Source of the DNA: Sphaerulina vaccinii
Lineage: Eukaryota > Ascomycota > Dothideomycetes > Mycosphaerellales > Mycosphaerellaceae
Length of the DNA stretch: 64,000 bases
Direction: 5' to 3'
Assembly (NCBI GenBank): GCA_022570795.1
Contig: JAKUDP010000008.1
Span: 1,116,001 to 1,180,000 of the forward strand
A program made the position numbers and the translations under genes. Below the pieces are notes generated by a model that worked only from the letters and a program-made list of their open reading frames with translations, was not told the DNA's origin and ran no database searches. Below, piece by piece: positions 20,544 through 31,665 of the stretch (position 1 is its first letter; the number at the start of each line of letters is the position of its first letter).

Positions 20544-23500
20544 CTACAAGGACTCCTTCGAAGCAGCAGCAACACCGGGATCACCACCAGTGGCTCCGAC
20601 GGGGCGAGAAAGGAGTCTTTTGATATCAGCAAGACGTCCACTCTTCGCGCCATCGCGTTTGTTCTTCTTCTCTGAGAAAGCAACCATCATCTGGGAGAAA
20701 AGAAAGGTTAGCAGGATACACAATATCAAGCATGCACCCATGAACGACTCACCAGTTTCCGCTTATCTGCTTGCACAGCCAATGTATCTTCTTCAACACT
20801 ACCATCCATGACTAGGCGGAAGACTCGTGTTTCCCTCTTCTGCCCCAGCCTGTGCACGCGATCGACGGCCTGATCTTCAATTGCAGGCGCCCACCACGTG
20901 TCTGACAGAATGACATTGTTCGCGGCAGTCAGGTTCAGACCGACAGCACACACTCCAAGTGACGCCAGCATTACAGTCGTGTCGTCGTCTTCCTCCAGGG
21001 CAACCAGTGCGTCGTCACGTTTCGAGGCGGACATGGTACCATCCAGTCGACAGAACTTGTAGCCTTCTCGCTCAAGTCGCGATTGTACGATATCTAGGAA
21101 GCGAGTCCACTGCGAGAAGATAATGGTCTTGTTGCCTTCGCCCTTCGTGGCTTCCAGAATTCTCACCAACGCCTCTAGCTTGCTTGACGACTGTGTTAGA
21201 TCCAAGTCATCGTCTGCCGCCTCTTCGCCGCCATGAGCTGGCTCTACAAGAACGCCCTCATCAGCAAGCTCGGCTCTACACATGGGGCATTTATGTTGCG
21301 TTTCAATGACCTTAGAAATACATTCTCGGCCGAAGGCATGGGAACAAGTCGTGATAACCGGATTGTGCAAAGTGTCGAGACAGATCGCGCAGTCTTCGTG
21401 CGACTCAATCTGGACTTGCAGGACTTCCTGGAGTGCTTTCTTATTCTCGGGAGTCAAGGCTACAGTCTTCTGTGTCTCTAGCTGCGCGAGCAGGTTGGTG
21501 AGCCTCTCGCCACAAAGAGTCCAGTGATTGCAGCATTGTCGTAAGCGCAGGAGGACCTCCAGTACATGCATGTAGGCACCAGAAGCTGCCTTTCCGCCAG
21601 CAACGGACTTGTCTTCATACTTCTGCAACATTCCTTGGGCTTGAGCATAGAGAGCATCGTAGCGCTCTCGTTCTTTCTCTGTGAAGTCGATCTTGTGCAC
21701 AAATTCTTCCAGTTTCGGCAATTTCAGATCGATGAAAGCCATATCCTTTCGTCTCCGCAATGTGAAGCTCTTCATGATCAGCTTGAGCAGGACTGTGGCG
21801 CTCTCACTTCCATTCTTGATCGGTCGCACAAGAACCTGGTTGAAGATATCGAGTCGTTCAAGCCCACCAGTCACGCCAATAAACTTTAGTAGCGAGTACA
21901 GATCAGCAAGTGAATTGACAATTGGCGTTCCTGTCGATGCCCAGCGCGATCGAGCGAACAGAGCACAGACTGCCAGAGCCATTGCCGTTTTTGGATTTCT
22001 GACTTGGTGGCCTTCATCAAGTATCACGCGTCTGTAGTCGACACTGAACAGACCAGTAGGGCGGAGCTTGCGCTCTGGTTGTTTCGAGTTCTTCCCGCCT
22101 GGCATGTATTCTTTCGCCAAGGTTTGGTAGGTGGTCAAAATGACATCGTACTGCTCGAAATCTTCTGCCTTCATCTTCGTGCGGCCCGCAGCATGGTACG
22201 TGTATGTTGTCATACCGAGCTCTTCTTTGACGTGTGTTGCAATTTGACCAGTCCAATTCGACATGACTGAAAGTGGTGCAACTATGAGGGTGGTGCCTCT
22301 GCCGAACTTCTCGTTATCCGCAACGATCAACGAGATCATCTCAAGAGTCTTGCCAAGTCCCATGTCATCGGCCAGGATGCCACCGCTTGCCAGGGTTGGC
22401 AGGTCCTGCGTCGAGAAGTTAGTGGCAAGATTGTTGTAGCGGCCACTGCGTTCTTTCTTCCAGAGCTGTACAGATTCTTCAGTACCCTGCGTGGGCGGCT
22501 TGGGACTCTCCTGATCTAGCAACCACTGGAGTGCTTGTCGCTGGTATGGCAGCATAGTCGTTTTGATGCCCTTCGGCTGCCCTATCATTGGCATATTCTG
22601 CAGGTTCTCTTCCGACAAGCCAAGCTTATCTGCGGCGCTCGCGACATCTCGCGGACTGATCCGTTGTGAGGCTTCCATGATGTCCGGCATAATGGCTCGC
22701 TGACTGCTCCCGCCAGCAGCGGTCAGGCTACTCGTGTACTTGATTTCCTTCGCAGCAGCAGCGGCTCTTCTTGCAGCTGCAAGTCGTTCCTTTTCTTCTT
22801 CTTTCCGGCGGTTCTGGGAAGTTCTAACAGCCTCTCTGAAGGCAGTGAGTGGTAGCTTATCAGCAACCATCTTGTTTGATAGCTGCCGACCCTCTACTGA
22901 TTCTGGAGAAACGCCGTACATGTTGACTAGCAGCGGGCACTCAAATTGCCCGATTTCTCCATTCAGCTTGCCTTCAAGGTGAAGCCAGCCGTTGTCCATG
23001 TACTTCGCCAGCTTCGAAGCTGGACCTCTTGGGATGTGGCCAATCTGCGACCCTTGCACATTGCAGATACGAATAGCGTTGCTGTCATACTGATTTCCTG
23101 GCTCTCTTCGAATCAAGATCTGTTCCCCAGGGTTTGCTGCGATTCGTCAGCACATATACCATGGCCGTATCATTACGTCTCATAGCATCTCTGGGAAGGA
23201 GCCGCGCCTAGTGGAACTCACCATATCCGCGGTAGTAGCGTACTCCTACGACTTTTGTGGAAAAAGTGCCATATAGGTGGAGGTTTTCGTTGAACTCTGG
23301 ATCATCCTGAGATGATTCAATAACTGCGTTGAAGTCATCATCGTTGAGCCAAGCATCGCGGTCCTGCTGCGTGAAATGCTGAGAAGATGGGTAGGAGCTG
23401 CTCGGAGCTCCATACACACTTTCGTATCCGTTGCTACGAGCGCTACTCGCAGGCGGAGTTGGAAGGGACCGATTTCTGCTCAGATTGCTTCCTGGAGTCT

Positions 23501-23597
23501 TCTTGCTCGTCTTTAGCGGGGCATTCTCTTTCTCATCGTCGCTAAGTGTGAGATCAATGTCAACGCGCTTTCGCTTGCCGTCCGCCGCTTTCGACAT
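20544..23597 (-). CDS. Rad5/HLTF-like SNF2 ATPase with HIRAN and RING domains
   Basis: Predicted nuclear DNA translocase and E3 ubiquitin ligase acting in replication-fork repair and post-replication tolerance (Rad5/HLTF/SMARCA3 group). Exons on the minus strand are 23222-23597, 20753-23136 and 20544-20690, giving 968 aa. In order: a basic/acidic N-terminus with KRKRVD; HIRAN at about 105-210 (GVRYYRG, GEQILIRREPGNQYDSNAI, IGHIPR), assembled across intron 1 (23137-23221); SNF2 helicase with Walker A DDMGLGKT near 382-389 and DEGH at 499-502; a C3HC4 RING inserted between the lobes at about 708-745 (CAIC, TTCSHAFGREC, CPMC); and helicase C with Q.VDRVHRLGQ. Intron 2 is 20691-20752. The short last exon ends AAASKESL. 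HIRAN plus an embedded RING favours Rad5/HLTF over Rad16. Confidence 0.92.
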
Positions 23598-23730
23598 GGC
23601 GGTGTCGATGGCGTTGCCCAAGTGTTTGTGTTGCAGCAGAAGCAAGACGACGACTTTTACAAAGTTTCCAATTGTGATGTATCAGATTACACAAAGGAGG
23701 AGCGAGGCGCGTCACTGGTAGGTTCATAAC

Positions 23731-24298
23731 ATGCAGGGGCAATGCCGCGCTAAAACACTGTATCACGTGGAAGGAGCTTGGCAACTCTGTCCATATCAGA
23801 GAACTTCAAACATTCAAAGACAACACTTGGATGCCGCAAGAATTCTATCTCTTCCAGCCGAGCCAAGTGGTGTAGACAATCCACATCTCGTTGACCAGTC
23901 CACTTGGAGCATAGATATGCGCAATTCTTGGTGGCAGAAAATGGCTAAGTATCTGGAGCAAAGGATCGAGGTGGACGAGAACGGCAGAGCATTAGAGTCA
24001 AGTGTGTCCGCGCTGAACATCAAGCAACATTATCGTTCAGGAGACGAAGACTGAGGTAAGCAGAAGTCACGTTGTGCATTCAATGTGGCCTCATATGAAT
24101 TGGTAGTTTCTCCTCACGCCTGAGTTACGAAAGATGGAGAGAACGCCATCCCAGCGCCGCTCCGAGGTGTGGTGGCCGATCACCTAGGCCCTGTGACGGT
24201 GGAGTCTCTGCAGAGCAATGAGACACCAAGCCCAGCAGTCGGCGAGGATGGTGATGGAGACGAGCAGAAGCCGAATAAGAGAAGGCGGGTATCTTGAG
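23731..24298 (+). pseudogene. Possible interrupted gene upstream of the HLTF-like gene
   Basis: Two protein-like stretches on the plus strand lie one after the other. The first (open 23731-24054) contains WSIDMRNSWWQKMAKYLEQ and ends RSGDED before a TGA directly followed by a GTAAGC donor-like site. The second, in another frame, begins near 24130 (VTKDGENAIPAPLRGVVADH) and ends in a basic NKRRRVS stop at 24298, like a nuclear C-terminus. An intron GTAAGC..GCCTGAG would join them only if the TGA at 24052-24054 were absent. I recognise no family. Options are a pseudogene with a late stop, an unplaced splice, or two unrelated frames. It starts 134 bp from the divergent HLTF-like gene. Confidence 0.28.
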
Positions 24299-25171
24299 CT
24301 GCTTGACCTGACGTCGTAAGCAGCCTAGAGACTCACAAGTGATCAACAGTCACCGACAATACAGCCACATCAACAGCGAAATGAGGCTTTGTGGCATGCA
24401 CAAACGGTCTCCTTCGTATCAAGCAAAGGCCACGCAAGTCCCCGCGGAGCAATACGAGCGACATCGAAGCAGGGGCACATCCGGCCATGCAAACCCAAAA
24501 TAGTCCCTTGAAACAACCAGCAAGCAAAATCCCTCGTCAAAACAGTTCGGCCATTGAAGTTGATCCGATTCGAAGCAAGCACAACGTTGTCAAGTCTCCA
24601 GATTGGTTCATCTCAGATAGACGTCACCTGGCCCCGGTCTGATACCCGATATCTCTTGGAAGACCAAGACGTCAATCGTAAGCTCAAAAGTAAAAGAGGC
24701 AGGCAGTGAGAGAGGGGAAAGCTTCAGTGACAGTCTCGCATACATAATATATACAATGTGTGGGGCTATTCTCGTCTCTTCCACATTGAGGAAATTCACG
24801 CGCTATGCAAAAAAGGACACCTCTCTGATCTCCTCCTTCCAGGCACTGTTCTTCAAGTCGGTTGCTGGGGTATACCATAAGCATACTATTCTCTTCTCTC
24901 TCGCTTCCGCAGTGATAAAGTATAGTCGTCATATGTATAATTTGTCTGTCTCTGTGTGAATTCTCCACATCCAATCTTCCTTTTTTCTTTCTTTGCTCAT
25001 CATATTACCCGCGCCTGTCCAGTTTCAAAACATGCAAATGCTGCACAGTAGAGAGTTTTTTATGCAATAGTAGAAGGAAACTTCTTCTTTCTTCATTCTC
25101 TTGACTCGGTTCGCTTCCTGGTGGTGATTATCTGATGTGGTTGGGTATTAAGACTTTGGACGTAAAGAGAT
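24299..25171. other. Intergenic, probable tyrosinase 3' UTR
   Basis: No supported gene. The right part (about 24740-25130) is rich in T and CT, with TCTCTCTC and TTTTTTCTTTCTTTG runs, consistent with the 3' flank of the minus-strand tyrosinase gene. Open frames at 24391-24642 and 24684-24974 lack protein features. Confidence 0.45.
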
Positions 25172-27607
25172 CTAGTATGCTTGCGCATATGCTGTCGCGC
25201 TAGGCACGGCCGACGTGGCCAGTGTCTCCTTGCACGGGCAGTATGTGACATATTGAGTCTCGTAAACAGTGGTCGTCTCCTCCTCATCTGGATATGTGGC
25301 AGGAGTAGAGTATGCTGGCGCGGCAGTCGTGGCTGGAACTGGTGAGCCTTGGGTGCTGGCATGAGTGTAGCCAGTTGGGGCTGCGTGGTATGAAGCGGCG
25401 CTGCTTGCAGATCCGTATGATGGAGCAGAAGAGCCACCGCCAAGAATAGAGCCAACGCCACCGAGGACACCACCGAGAATGCCATCAACAACCTCAGTGA
25501 TACCACCAGCCTTGCCCTTAGTAACATCGACATGTGGGACGAGGTTCGACCAGCTTGGTAGGACACCGTCCATGAGAGGAGAGAGAAGACCAGACAAGAA
25601 GGATGCCTTGTAGCCATTGAGGGACTCTGGCTGGATTTCTTCACCCATGTAGACGATCTTCCAGTTGAGGTTCTCAGTCATGTATGGCACAACAATGTCC
25701 TCGCTCATGCCGGAAAGCTTGCCAGCCTTGTACATCTTCTGCAAGTGACGAGTGACAGGAACAGAGCCGGAGCTGAGGATGTCCATGTTTGCCATATCAC
25801 CACCGGCCAAGATACCGATCTGACCAATGCAGCTGTCGTCGGCGAGCCATGTAGAGGTATCGTTGGATGATGGCTTACCATCGAAAACGTACACGATGTA
25901 GGAGCCGTTGAAAGCATAGCGAGGAGTCTCAATGTTGCACTGGTATTGGTAGACGCTTCCGTTTGGTGCGATGAAAGCTGGGTCAATAGTTGGGACGCTC
26001 GAGTTTCCAGTGCCAGTAGCTGCTGGGTAGCCTGAAGTCTTGGTACCGTTCCATGCGCCAGTAATCTTTGGGTAAGGAGCAGAGGCAGATCCAGTTGGCT
26101 TGTAGCCGAATGGAAGATCGATAGAGATGCTGATTGGACCGAGACCAATGCCGACTCCCATTCCTCCGCTGCTGTAGCCGGTACCAGATGGTGCAACGCT
26201 GGAGCTGGACTTCGATCCGTAGCCAGATGGTGTAACACCTCGTGCTGGGTCGGAAGCAGTATCGTCAGTGGTGTTGCTGCTGTCGCGCTCAGCGAGAGCA
26301 GACAGAGAAGAGGAGGTCTGGTTGGCAGTGGAGCTGTAGAATTGGTTGATGTAGTTGATGATGGTAGCTTGGCTCTGGTCACCAACAACGAACTCAGGGT
26401 AGGAGTACTTGAAGACTGCCTCGAAGTCCTTGACATCATTGGTGGTCCAGTAGGCATCAGCAGCCTTGCGGAAAGGCATGAGAGGAGAGTTGCCATCCTG
26501 TGTGGAGCCTGATGCAATGGTCCAGGTCGAGTGTGGTGCAACTTGCGAAGCACCGTAGTTCGCTGGGTTGGCAGTTTGCCACAGAGCGAAGAGACGATCG
26601 ACGTTGGCGTGGTGGATCCAGAAGATTGGATCGAAAGAAGCAAGTGGGAGGTAAGTCATGTGGCCGCCAGAGACAGTGCTGGTACCAGCACCACCACATG
26701 TTGTGTGGATAGTGTTGTGGATACCCTCCAAGCTGTTGGCACAGGCATTGTTCGAGGCATCATCAGTAGCGAAGCCCAGATAGTCCTGGCATGCGGTCAA
26801 AAGCTGGTACACCTGGTCCTGCATGTTTTCCTGAATGCTGCTGAAAGCGCTGACCGCCTGTGACTCCTGGCTGGTAGCGCTGGCCTCGTCACTGTTGGGG
26901 TAGCGCATAGTGTCGGTCCAGGTGGTGAAAGGCGAGTAGTACATGTCGCTCGGATCGTCAAAGTGGTAGCTGAAAAGTGGGTTGTCGACAGTCTCGTCGC
27001 CATTTGGTCCAACAATTGTCACCTGCTGGCCACTGATGGTGGTTGGCAGGGCTGTGTTATCCTTGTCTGGAGTGGATGCCCAGTCCCAGTATGGAATACG
27101 CAACTTCTGTGCTGCCGCCTTCAACTCATCACCAAATGCGCCGTCAAAAGAGTTGGCCACTTCCAAAGCGACCTTGATAAGTTCTTGCTCGTAGAGAGCC
27201 AAATAAGCACGATGCCATGCTGGGAAAAGAACAGAGTCGTGTGTGCAGTAACCGTCTGCACCGTCGCAGCTGTCGCATTGCTCGACACCATTCCAGCTGG
27301 TGCGAGGTACTCCGTGAATAGAAGAAACGCCAAAGTAGCCCGTGTCGTCGCTCTTGGCCACTTCCTTCCACTTGGCCATTGTGCGGATGTAGAGCGACCA
27401 CATAGCGGGTCGGTTTGCGGAGAGATCATTGATCTCTAGCCGAGAGTGTACTGCATCGTCGCCCAGGCCGACTGCGCCTGTGGTAATAACCTCGCCGGCA
27501 CGCTTCTGGAGCTGTGCGGCGTGGCCATGGTTGTGAATGTCGTGTATGCCTGAAGAAAGAGCGATGTTGGCGAGCGTCGCCGCCGAAAAGAGTGTGGTGA
27601 AATGCAT
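25172..27607 (-). CDS. Secreted tyrosinase (type-3 copper oxidase) with C-terminal extension
   Basis: Oxidises mono- or diphenols to quinones, feeding melanin or other pigment formation; predicted extracellular. One exon, 811 aa from the ATG at 27605-27607, whose first ~20 residues form a signal peptide (MHFTTLFSAATLANIALSSG). Seven codons of the frame extend upstream without an ATG, preceded by TTTTTGCAG, so a 5'-UTR intron probably ends at 27630. The CuA site shows a His in SSIHGVPR plus CTHDSVLFPAWHR; the CuB site shows GIHNTIH and FDPIFWIHHANVDRLFALW. A linker rich in Ser/Gly/Pro follows, then the tyrosinase C-terminal domain (YQYQCNIETPRYAFNGSY, WLADDSCIGQIGI), which in other fungi caps the active site. 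The last ~100 residues are Ala/Ser/Thr-rich and end with TTTVYETQYVTYCPC, a motif also common in wall proteins. No GPI-like hydrophobic end. Confidence 0.93.
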   Translation of the reverse strand: MHFTTLFSAATLANIALSSGIHDIHNHGHAAQLQKRAGEVITTGAVGLGDDAVHSRLEINDLSANRPAMWSLYIRTMAKWKEVAKSDDTGYFGVSSIHGVPRTSWNGVEQCDSCDGADGYCTHDSVLFPAWHRAYLALYEQELIKVALEVANSFDGAFGDELKAAAQKLRIPYWDWASTPDKDNTALPTTISGQQVTIVGPNGDETVDNPLFSYHFDDPSDMYYSPFTTWTDTMRYPNSDEASATSQESQAVSAFSSIQENMQDQVYQLLTACQDYLGFATDDASNNACANSLEGIHNTIHTTCGGAGTSTVSGGHMTYLPLASFDPIFWIHHANVDRLFALWQTANPANYGASQVAPHSTWTIASGSTQDGNSPLMPFRKAADAYWTTNDVKDFEAVFKYSYPEFVVGDQSQATIINYINQFYSSTANQTSSSLSALAERDSSNTTDDTASDPARGVTPSGYGSKSSSSVAPSGTGYSSGGMGVGIGLGPISISIDLPFGYKPTGSASAPYPKITGAWNGTKTSGYPAATGTGNSSVPTIDPAFIAPNGSVYQYQCNIETPRYAFNGSYIVYVFDGKPSSNDTSTWLADDSCIGQIGILAGGDMANMDILSSGSVPVTRHLQKMYKAGKLSGMSEDIVVPYMTENLNWKIVYMGEEIQPESLNGYKASFLSGLLSPLMDGVLPSWSNLVPHVDVTKGKAGGITEVVDGILGGVLGGVGSILGGGSSAPSYGSASSAASYHAAPTGYTHASTQGSPVPATTAAPAYSTPATYPDEEETTTVYETQYVTYCPCKETLATSAVPSATAYAQAY

Positions 27608-30078
27608 ATTCGAGAAGTCGTTGTTCACACTGCAAAAAGAACGAAAGAGTGTGAAACCAGATCAAACATGCGCAAACAGCAGCATGAACAGCGCAAGCAA
27701 GATGGAATGAGTGAAAAGGCCGGGGCCAGAGAGCGTGTGTGAAGTTCGGTGAGTCGTTTGGCCTGAGAAGAAGAGCGAAGCGGACACTGGACAAGGGCAA
27801 ATGATGATGGGCTATGCTGCGCCAGCGCTTAGTGCCTGCACTTGCCAGAGGTGCCGAAGTTCCGACCAAAACCATGTCGTTCCAGACATCATGGCCCACA
27901 GCGTCCCTGCGCCAGACGTAACAGGAGATGAGGCACTGGCCGCTGTACATCACGTGTCGAGGCTTGTGTCGAACTTGTACCTGGGATGTATCCTGAAGCA
28001 GCCAAGATCAGCGGCGCCAAATGCAGGTACGCGTTTTGAGTGGGAGGAGAAGGATTAGGTTGGCTGATGCGACACTGCAAACAATCTCTGGTCCGCAATT
28101 CGAGCAACCAATACAAGCGCCGTGCGAGCATCCACCTGGGACTTCCACGTGCAGACCGACTTTCACGATCTTTCGTGATGTTTTCGTATGGCACATCGCA
28201 TAGTGGTGGTGGTGGTGTTCTTGCCTCGTGTTCAGTCAGCAGTTCTTCGCGAATGGGCAGTCCTCCGCGCTCGGCAGGCCAAGGTGACAAGATGAGACCG
28301 GACACTGGGTGAAGGACTCGGCGTGCAGGTGGAGAGGTGTCGTGATGAGATCCTTGTCTCAACACCTGCACGAACAACTGTCGGTACGGACGGCCAAATC
28401 CTCCGTATTGAATCTTCTGGAAGTTCATTTTGCGAACAACCATTTCTTGCCATTTCTGGCGCACTTCGAGACAGACACGAGTGTGGTTTCGATATCGCCT
28501 CCACTATGGATACCTGATCCTGATCCTGATGCCAATCGTGGCTCGCTACGAGTTGTGGCTGTTCCTGTCCACCTTGAAGGAAGCTCGGGCACAAGGGCCG
28601 TTGAGCACGAGCTCAGGAGAAGCTGTTGTCTTAGATCGTCTAAAACAGTCGGTTCGACAACAATGGCCCTTTAGGTTAGTACGATGCTGTCGTAAGCTGC
28701 TCGTCGTCATCATCCCGAAGACTATTGGAAGTCAAGCATTTGAACAACGGTATGCTGCACGTTCTCTGCCATGCTACCCCATGCGAAGAACACAGCATCC
28801 GCCGATTGCGCTCAAATGCGATTATCCAGATTGCGCTGATGACACTGCATACGCAACACAGAACTTCACGCCTCAACCACGACACTGAACGGTACAGATA
28901 CGATTCGCTTTCCGCCGTTTCACGTCGAAGCCTCACCGACGAAGTCCGCGAAGCGTAGTCCGCCACCACGAGCATAGGAAGGACATCTTCCATATGTCCT
29001 GAACCATGGCATCAAGCAGCGGTACTGAAGAGCTGGTACTCGCGGTCGCGTCCAACATATGTCGCAGTGTATGTGAACATGTGGTGTGTTTACACATGCT
29101 CAAATCTCATGTCTACTTTAACATCTCTCATCGACCTGCTGGCGCTGGAGCGTGTCGTTTGGAGTCGATCAAGTTCTGTAAAGTACGGCCGGAAGCCCAC
29201 TGCTATAAGTACCGACTTGGTGCTGACTTCATCTGGGGTCCAATGTCCTTCGGTCCGGGCGGACCTCTGGCGGATCGTGTCGGAGATCGTCATGATCGTA
29301 TTTATGCTGTCTAGAGCGATGGGTCCATGTCGGGCAAGACCATGGGGGCAAGGATAATTGCACAGCCTCCGAGAAGCATTGTCTACGATGGGCGTCACGT
29401 TACTCGCACCGAGAGCAACATCAGCAACAAGGTAGGTGATGATATCAAAATGGCGCCGCTGACGAGACTTGTAGATGAGCGAAGAGAAGAGAAGTGGAAT
29501 CATGAGATCAATACGAAGATGGCTGTCTTTCATCTTGGCAGGCGCGAGTCTGGAATGCACCTGCCGCAACGCAAAACCGACGACATCTCTTCCACAATAC
29601 GACCACCACGTCAATATATGCACGACATGGTTTCGCAGCGAGTGCGACAAGAAGTTCTGTGGTTACTCATCAATCAAGAGGCAATACTAAGCATACCGAC
29701 TGCAAGCCTTCTGCACGCAGATTGGTGGTTGAGGCATGCCAAGCTTCGAAGCATGCCTCGCATTCGTCGCGAGCCCTACGTAGAGCGAGCAAAACCTATA
29801 TCTGGCTTACCACCTCCACTACACCTCGCATTGTAAGAGAAGCGGGCGAAGCATACAGAATGCGATTGCCTGATATCTGATACTGGTAAGAATGTTGGTG
29901 ATATATGTAGGTGTCAGTTTCCCATCTTCCACTAGCATTCAGCATCACCAGTTCCAGATCAGCCAACAGCGACAACGTCCAAGAGAGAAGAAGCATCAGA
30001 ATCAACAACAGGGACACACTTACTAGAGACGGATCGAACAACGCCACAAAACATCTACAACAAACATCTTCTCTCGCA
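27608..30078. other. 2.5 kb gene-poor region
   Basis: No recognisable domain. Several mid-sized open frames overlap on opposite strands: 27889-28464 minus, 28430-28888 plus, 29090-29650 minus (186 codons) and 29327-29836 plus (169 codons). A (TGG)4 run lies at about 28204-28216 and a CCTGATCCTGATCCTGATG repeat at about 28515. The only candidate I single out is the small Cys-containing frame at 29502-29690. Confidence 0.4.
29502..29690 (+). CDS. Possible small cysteine-containing secreted protein
   Basis: A 62-codon frame whose N-terminus looks like a short signal peptide (MRSIRRWLSFILAGASLE), followed by a mature part of about 44 residues with six cysteines (CTC near the start, then C in ICTTW, SEC and KFC). 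Size and composition fit a fungal small secreted protein, but nothing identifies a family. It overlaps longer open frames on both strands, and the frame stays open a little upstream (to 29475). Treat as a candidate only. Confidence 0.22.
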   Translation: MRSIRRWLSFILAGASLECTCRNAKPTTSLPQYDHHVNICTTWFRSECDKKFCGYSSIKRQY

Positions 30079-30822
30079 ATGGCTTTGAAGGACTTCTTCC
30101 AGAGCAAGTACAAGCTCCCAGTGCAGATTGTCTACATCATCCTGGTCGTTATCGCAATGGGTCTATCTGTACCACGACTGTTCATGAAGAATCAGCCACG
30201 AACAAGAGCGAACACTATCGCACTCGGAATGGTAGGTCTATCATTCAAGACACTAGCCTGAGATCAATCACTGACAAGTCGAATAGGGAGCCAAGAGTTT
30301 GTTCCTGATCGGGTACGAGCTGCTGTCTGAACACGTTAAGAAGTTTCAAAAGTGGAGAAGCTACATGGCATACACAATCATCAACGGTCTCGAGACTGTC
30401 TTTTGGGGAGCTGTCATCTTCTTGATCATGCAGGCCAACCTCAAGACATGCACCGGTATTGGTTGCAAGCTCAGCTGGGGTGTTCTCGGAGTTGCCGCTG
30501 TTCTCAAGTAAGTCCTTACTTGCGACCTCGTTCCAAGTACAATCACTAACGTGGCTTTCGTAGTCAAATGGCAGTCTGGTGCTTCTTGGCTTCCTGGTTT
30601 GAATGGCGCGACTACAAGCACAGCCGCGGACACTTCGAGAAGACACGATCCCACGACTCGCAGGAGATGCACCTCCCATCATATGTTGAGACTTCCTACA
30701 AGCCAACACACGCATCCCACGATAGCAGACCTTCGAATGTTCAGTACTCTAGCTATTCTCAGCAGGAGCGTGGACAGGCATATGCTCCACAGCCGCCACG
30801 ACCTTCGCAGTCTCGTTACTAG
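30079..30822 (+). CDS. Four-helix membrane protein, MARVEL-like, function unknown
   Basis: Predicted integral membrane protein of 210 aa. Exons are 30079-30231, 30287-30507 and 30564-30822; introns 30232-30286 and 30508-30563 have GT-AG ends and branch sites CTGAC and CTAAC. Hydrophobic segments lie near residues 16-33 (VYIILVVIAMGLSV), 55-70, 83-103 (NGLETVFWGAVIFLIM) and 112-135 (SWGVLGVAAVLNQMAVWCFLASW). A cytoplasmic-looking hydrophilic tail, rich in Ser, Tyr, Gln and His, follows and ends PPRPSQSRY. Four segments and a polar tail fit MARVEL-type fungal proteins, but I see no diagnostic motif. The start follows a CTCTCGCA leader and is the first ATG giving the amphipathic N-terminus. Confidence 0.78.
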
Positions 30823-31665
30823 GCATTGATGGTGCTCAAATGATGGAAGAGTGCAGGAGTCGTGAGGAATAGCATGAGGCATGGGGGGCGGCGAAGGCTT
30901 GCATTTGCATGACAAAAGATTGGTGAAATCTGCTTCGAATTGAGCATTTCCTTGGAGTTTCGATCAAGCGTTCTGAGCGATACACGAATACTAGACACAT
31001 ACTATTGGAGAATACATTGCAACATTGATCTACAGTCCCATAGGACCAACTCGCTATCTGACACCGAACATATTAACCAGAAGACAACGATCACATCAAC
31101 GAAGGATATCTCGGGACCATTGAAATGTCTTGAACTACAGTACAAGTTCTCCAAGGCGCTGGAGATGAATATCGCATGAGGACTATGCAGCTTTCTGGTA
31201 CCGAGCCCAACGGTGTTGACGTCGTGTTACGGAGCACAACGTATGATACCCACGGCGCACCGCAAATAACGGTACCACTTCGACTCACATAACGGCCGGA
31301 CTCAGGTTGCGACAACTGAGGACCAAGCAGTGGAGGCGATCGTAATATCAGGAACACCGTCAGCTGCATGTCGGACACGATGCCGAGTGCATAGAGTCAT
31401 CTCGCGAACCACAATCTAGCAGGGCTCTCGGGCCCCGGCCAATGTCAACATCTCCAAGACCAGTGCGAAATAGCCAGTCTGGGCAGCGCAGCATTGTACG
31501 CGCTACCCTAAGCAGGGTTTGGCTGCTATCTGACTGGCATGTGGCTACGGAGCGATTCAAGCTTCACGCATTGTGCCCTAAGCTCGCTACTATCCGAGCA
31601 GTTCGGTAGCTACCAGAAGACCAAGAAACATCTCAAGGGAGATGAAGCTGCATGCAACAAACTCA
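30823..31665. other. Intergenic between converging genes, nothing recognised
   Basis: Lies between the 3' ends of the membrane-protein gene and the HET gene. Short frames only (at most 95 codons). Confidence 0.5.

Noticed and set aside
27889..28464. 191-codon minus-strand frame upstream of the tyrosinase
   Set aside because: Pro/Arg/Ser-biased without recognisable features; overlapped by plus-strand frames of similar size.
29090..29836. Overlapping 186-codon minus and 169-codon plus frames
   Set aside because: Each weakens the other; no domain or splice support for either.
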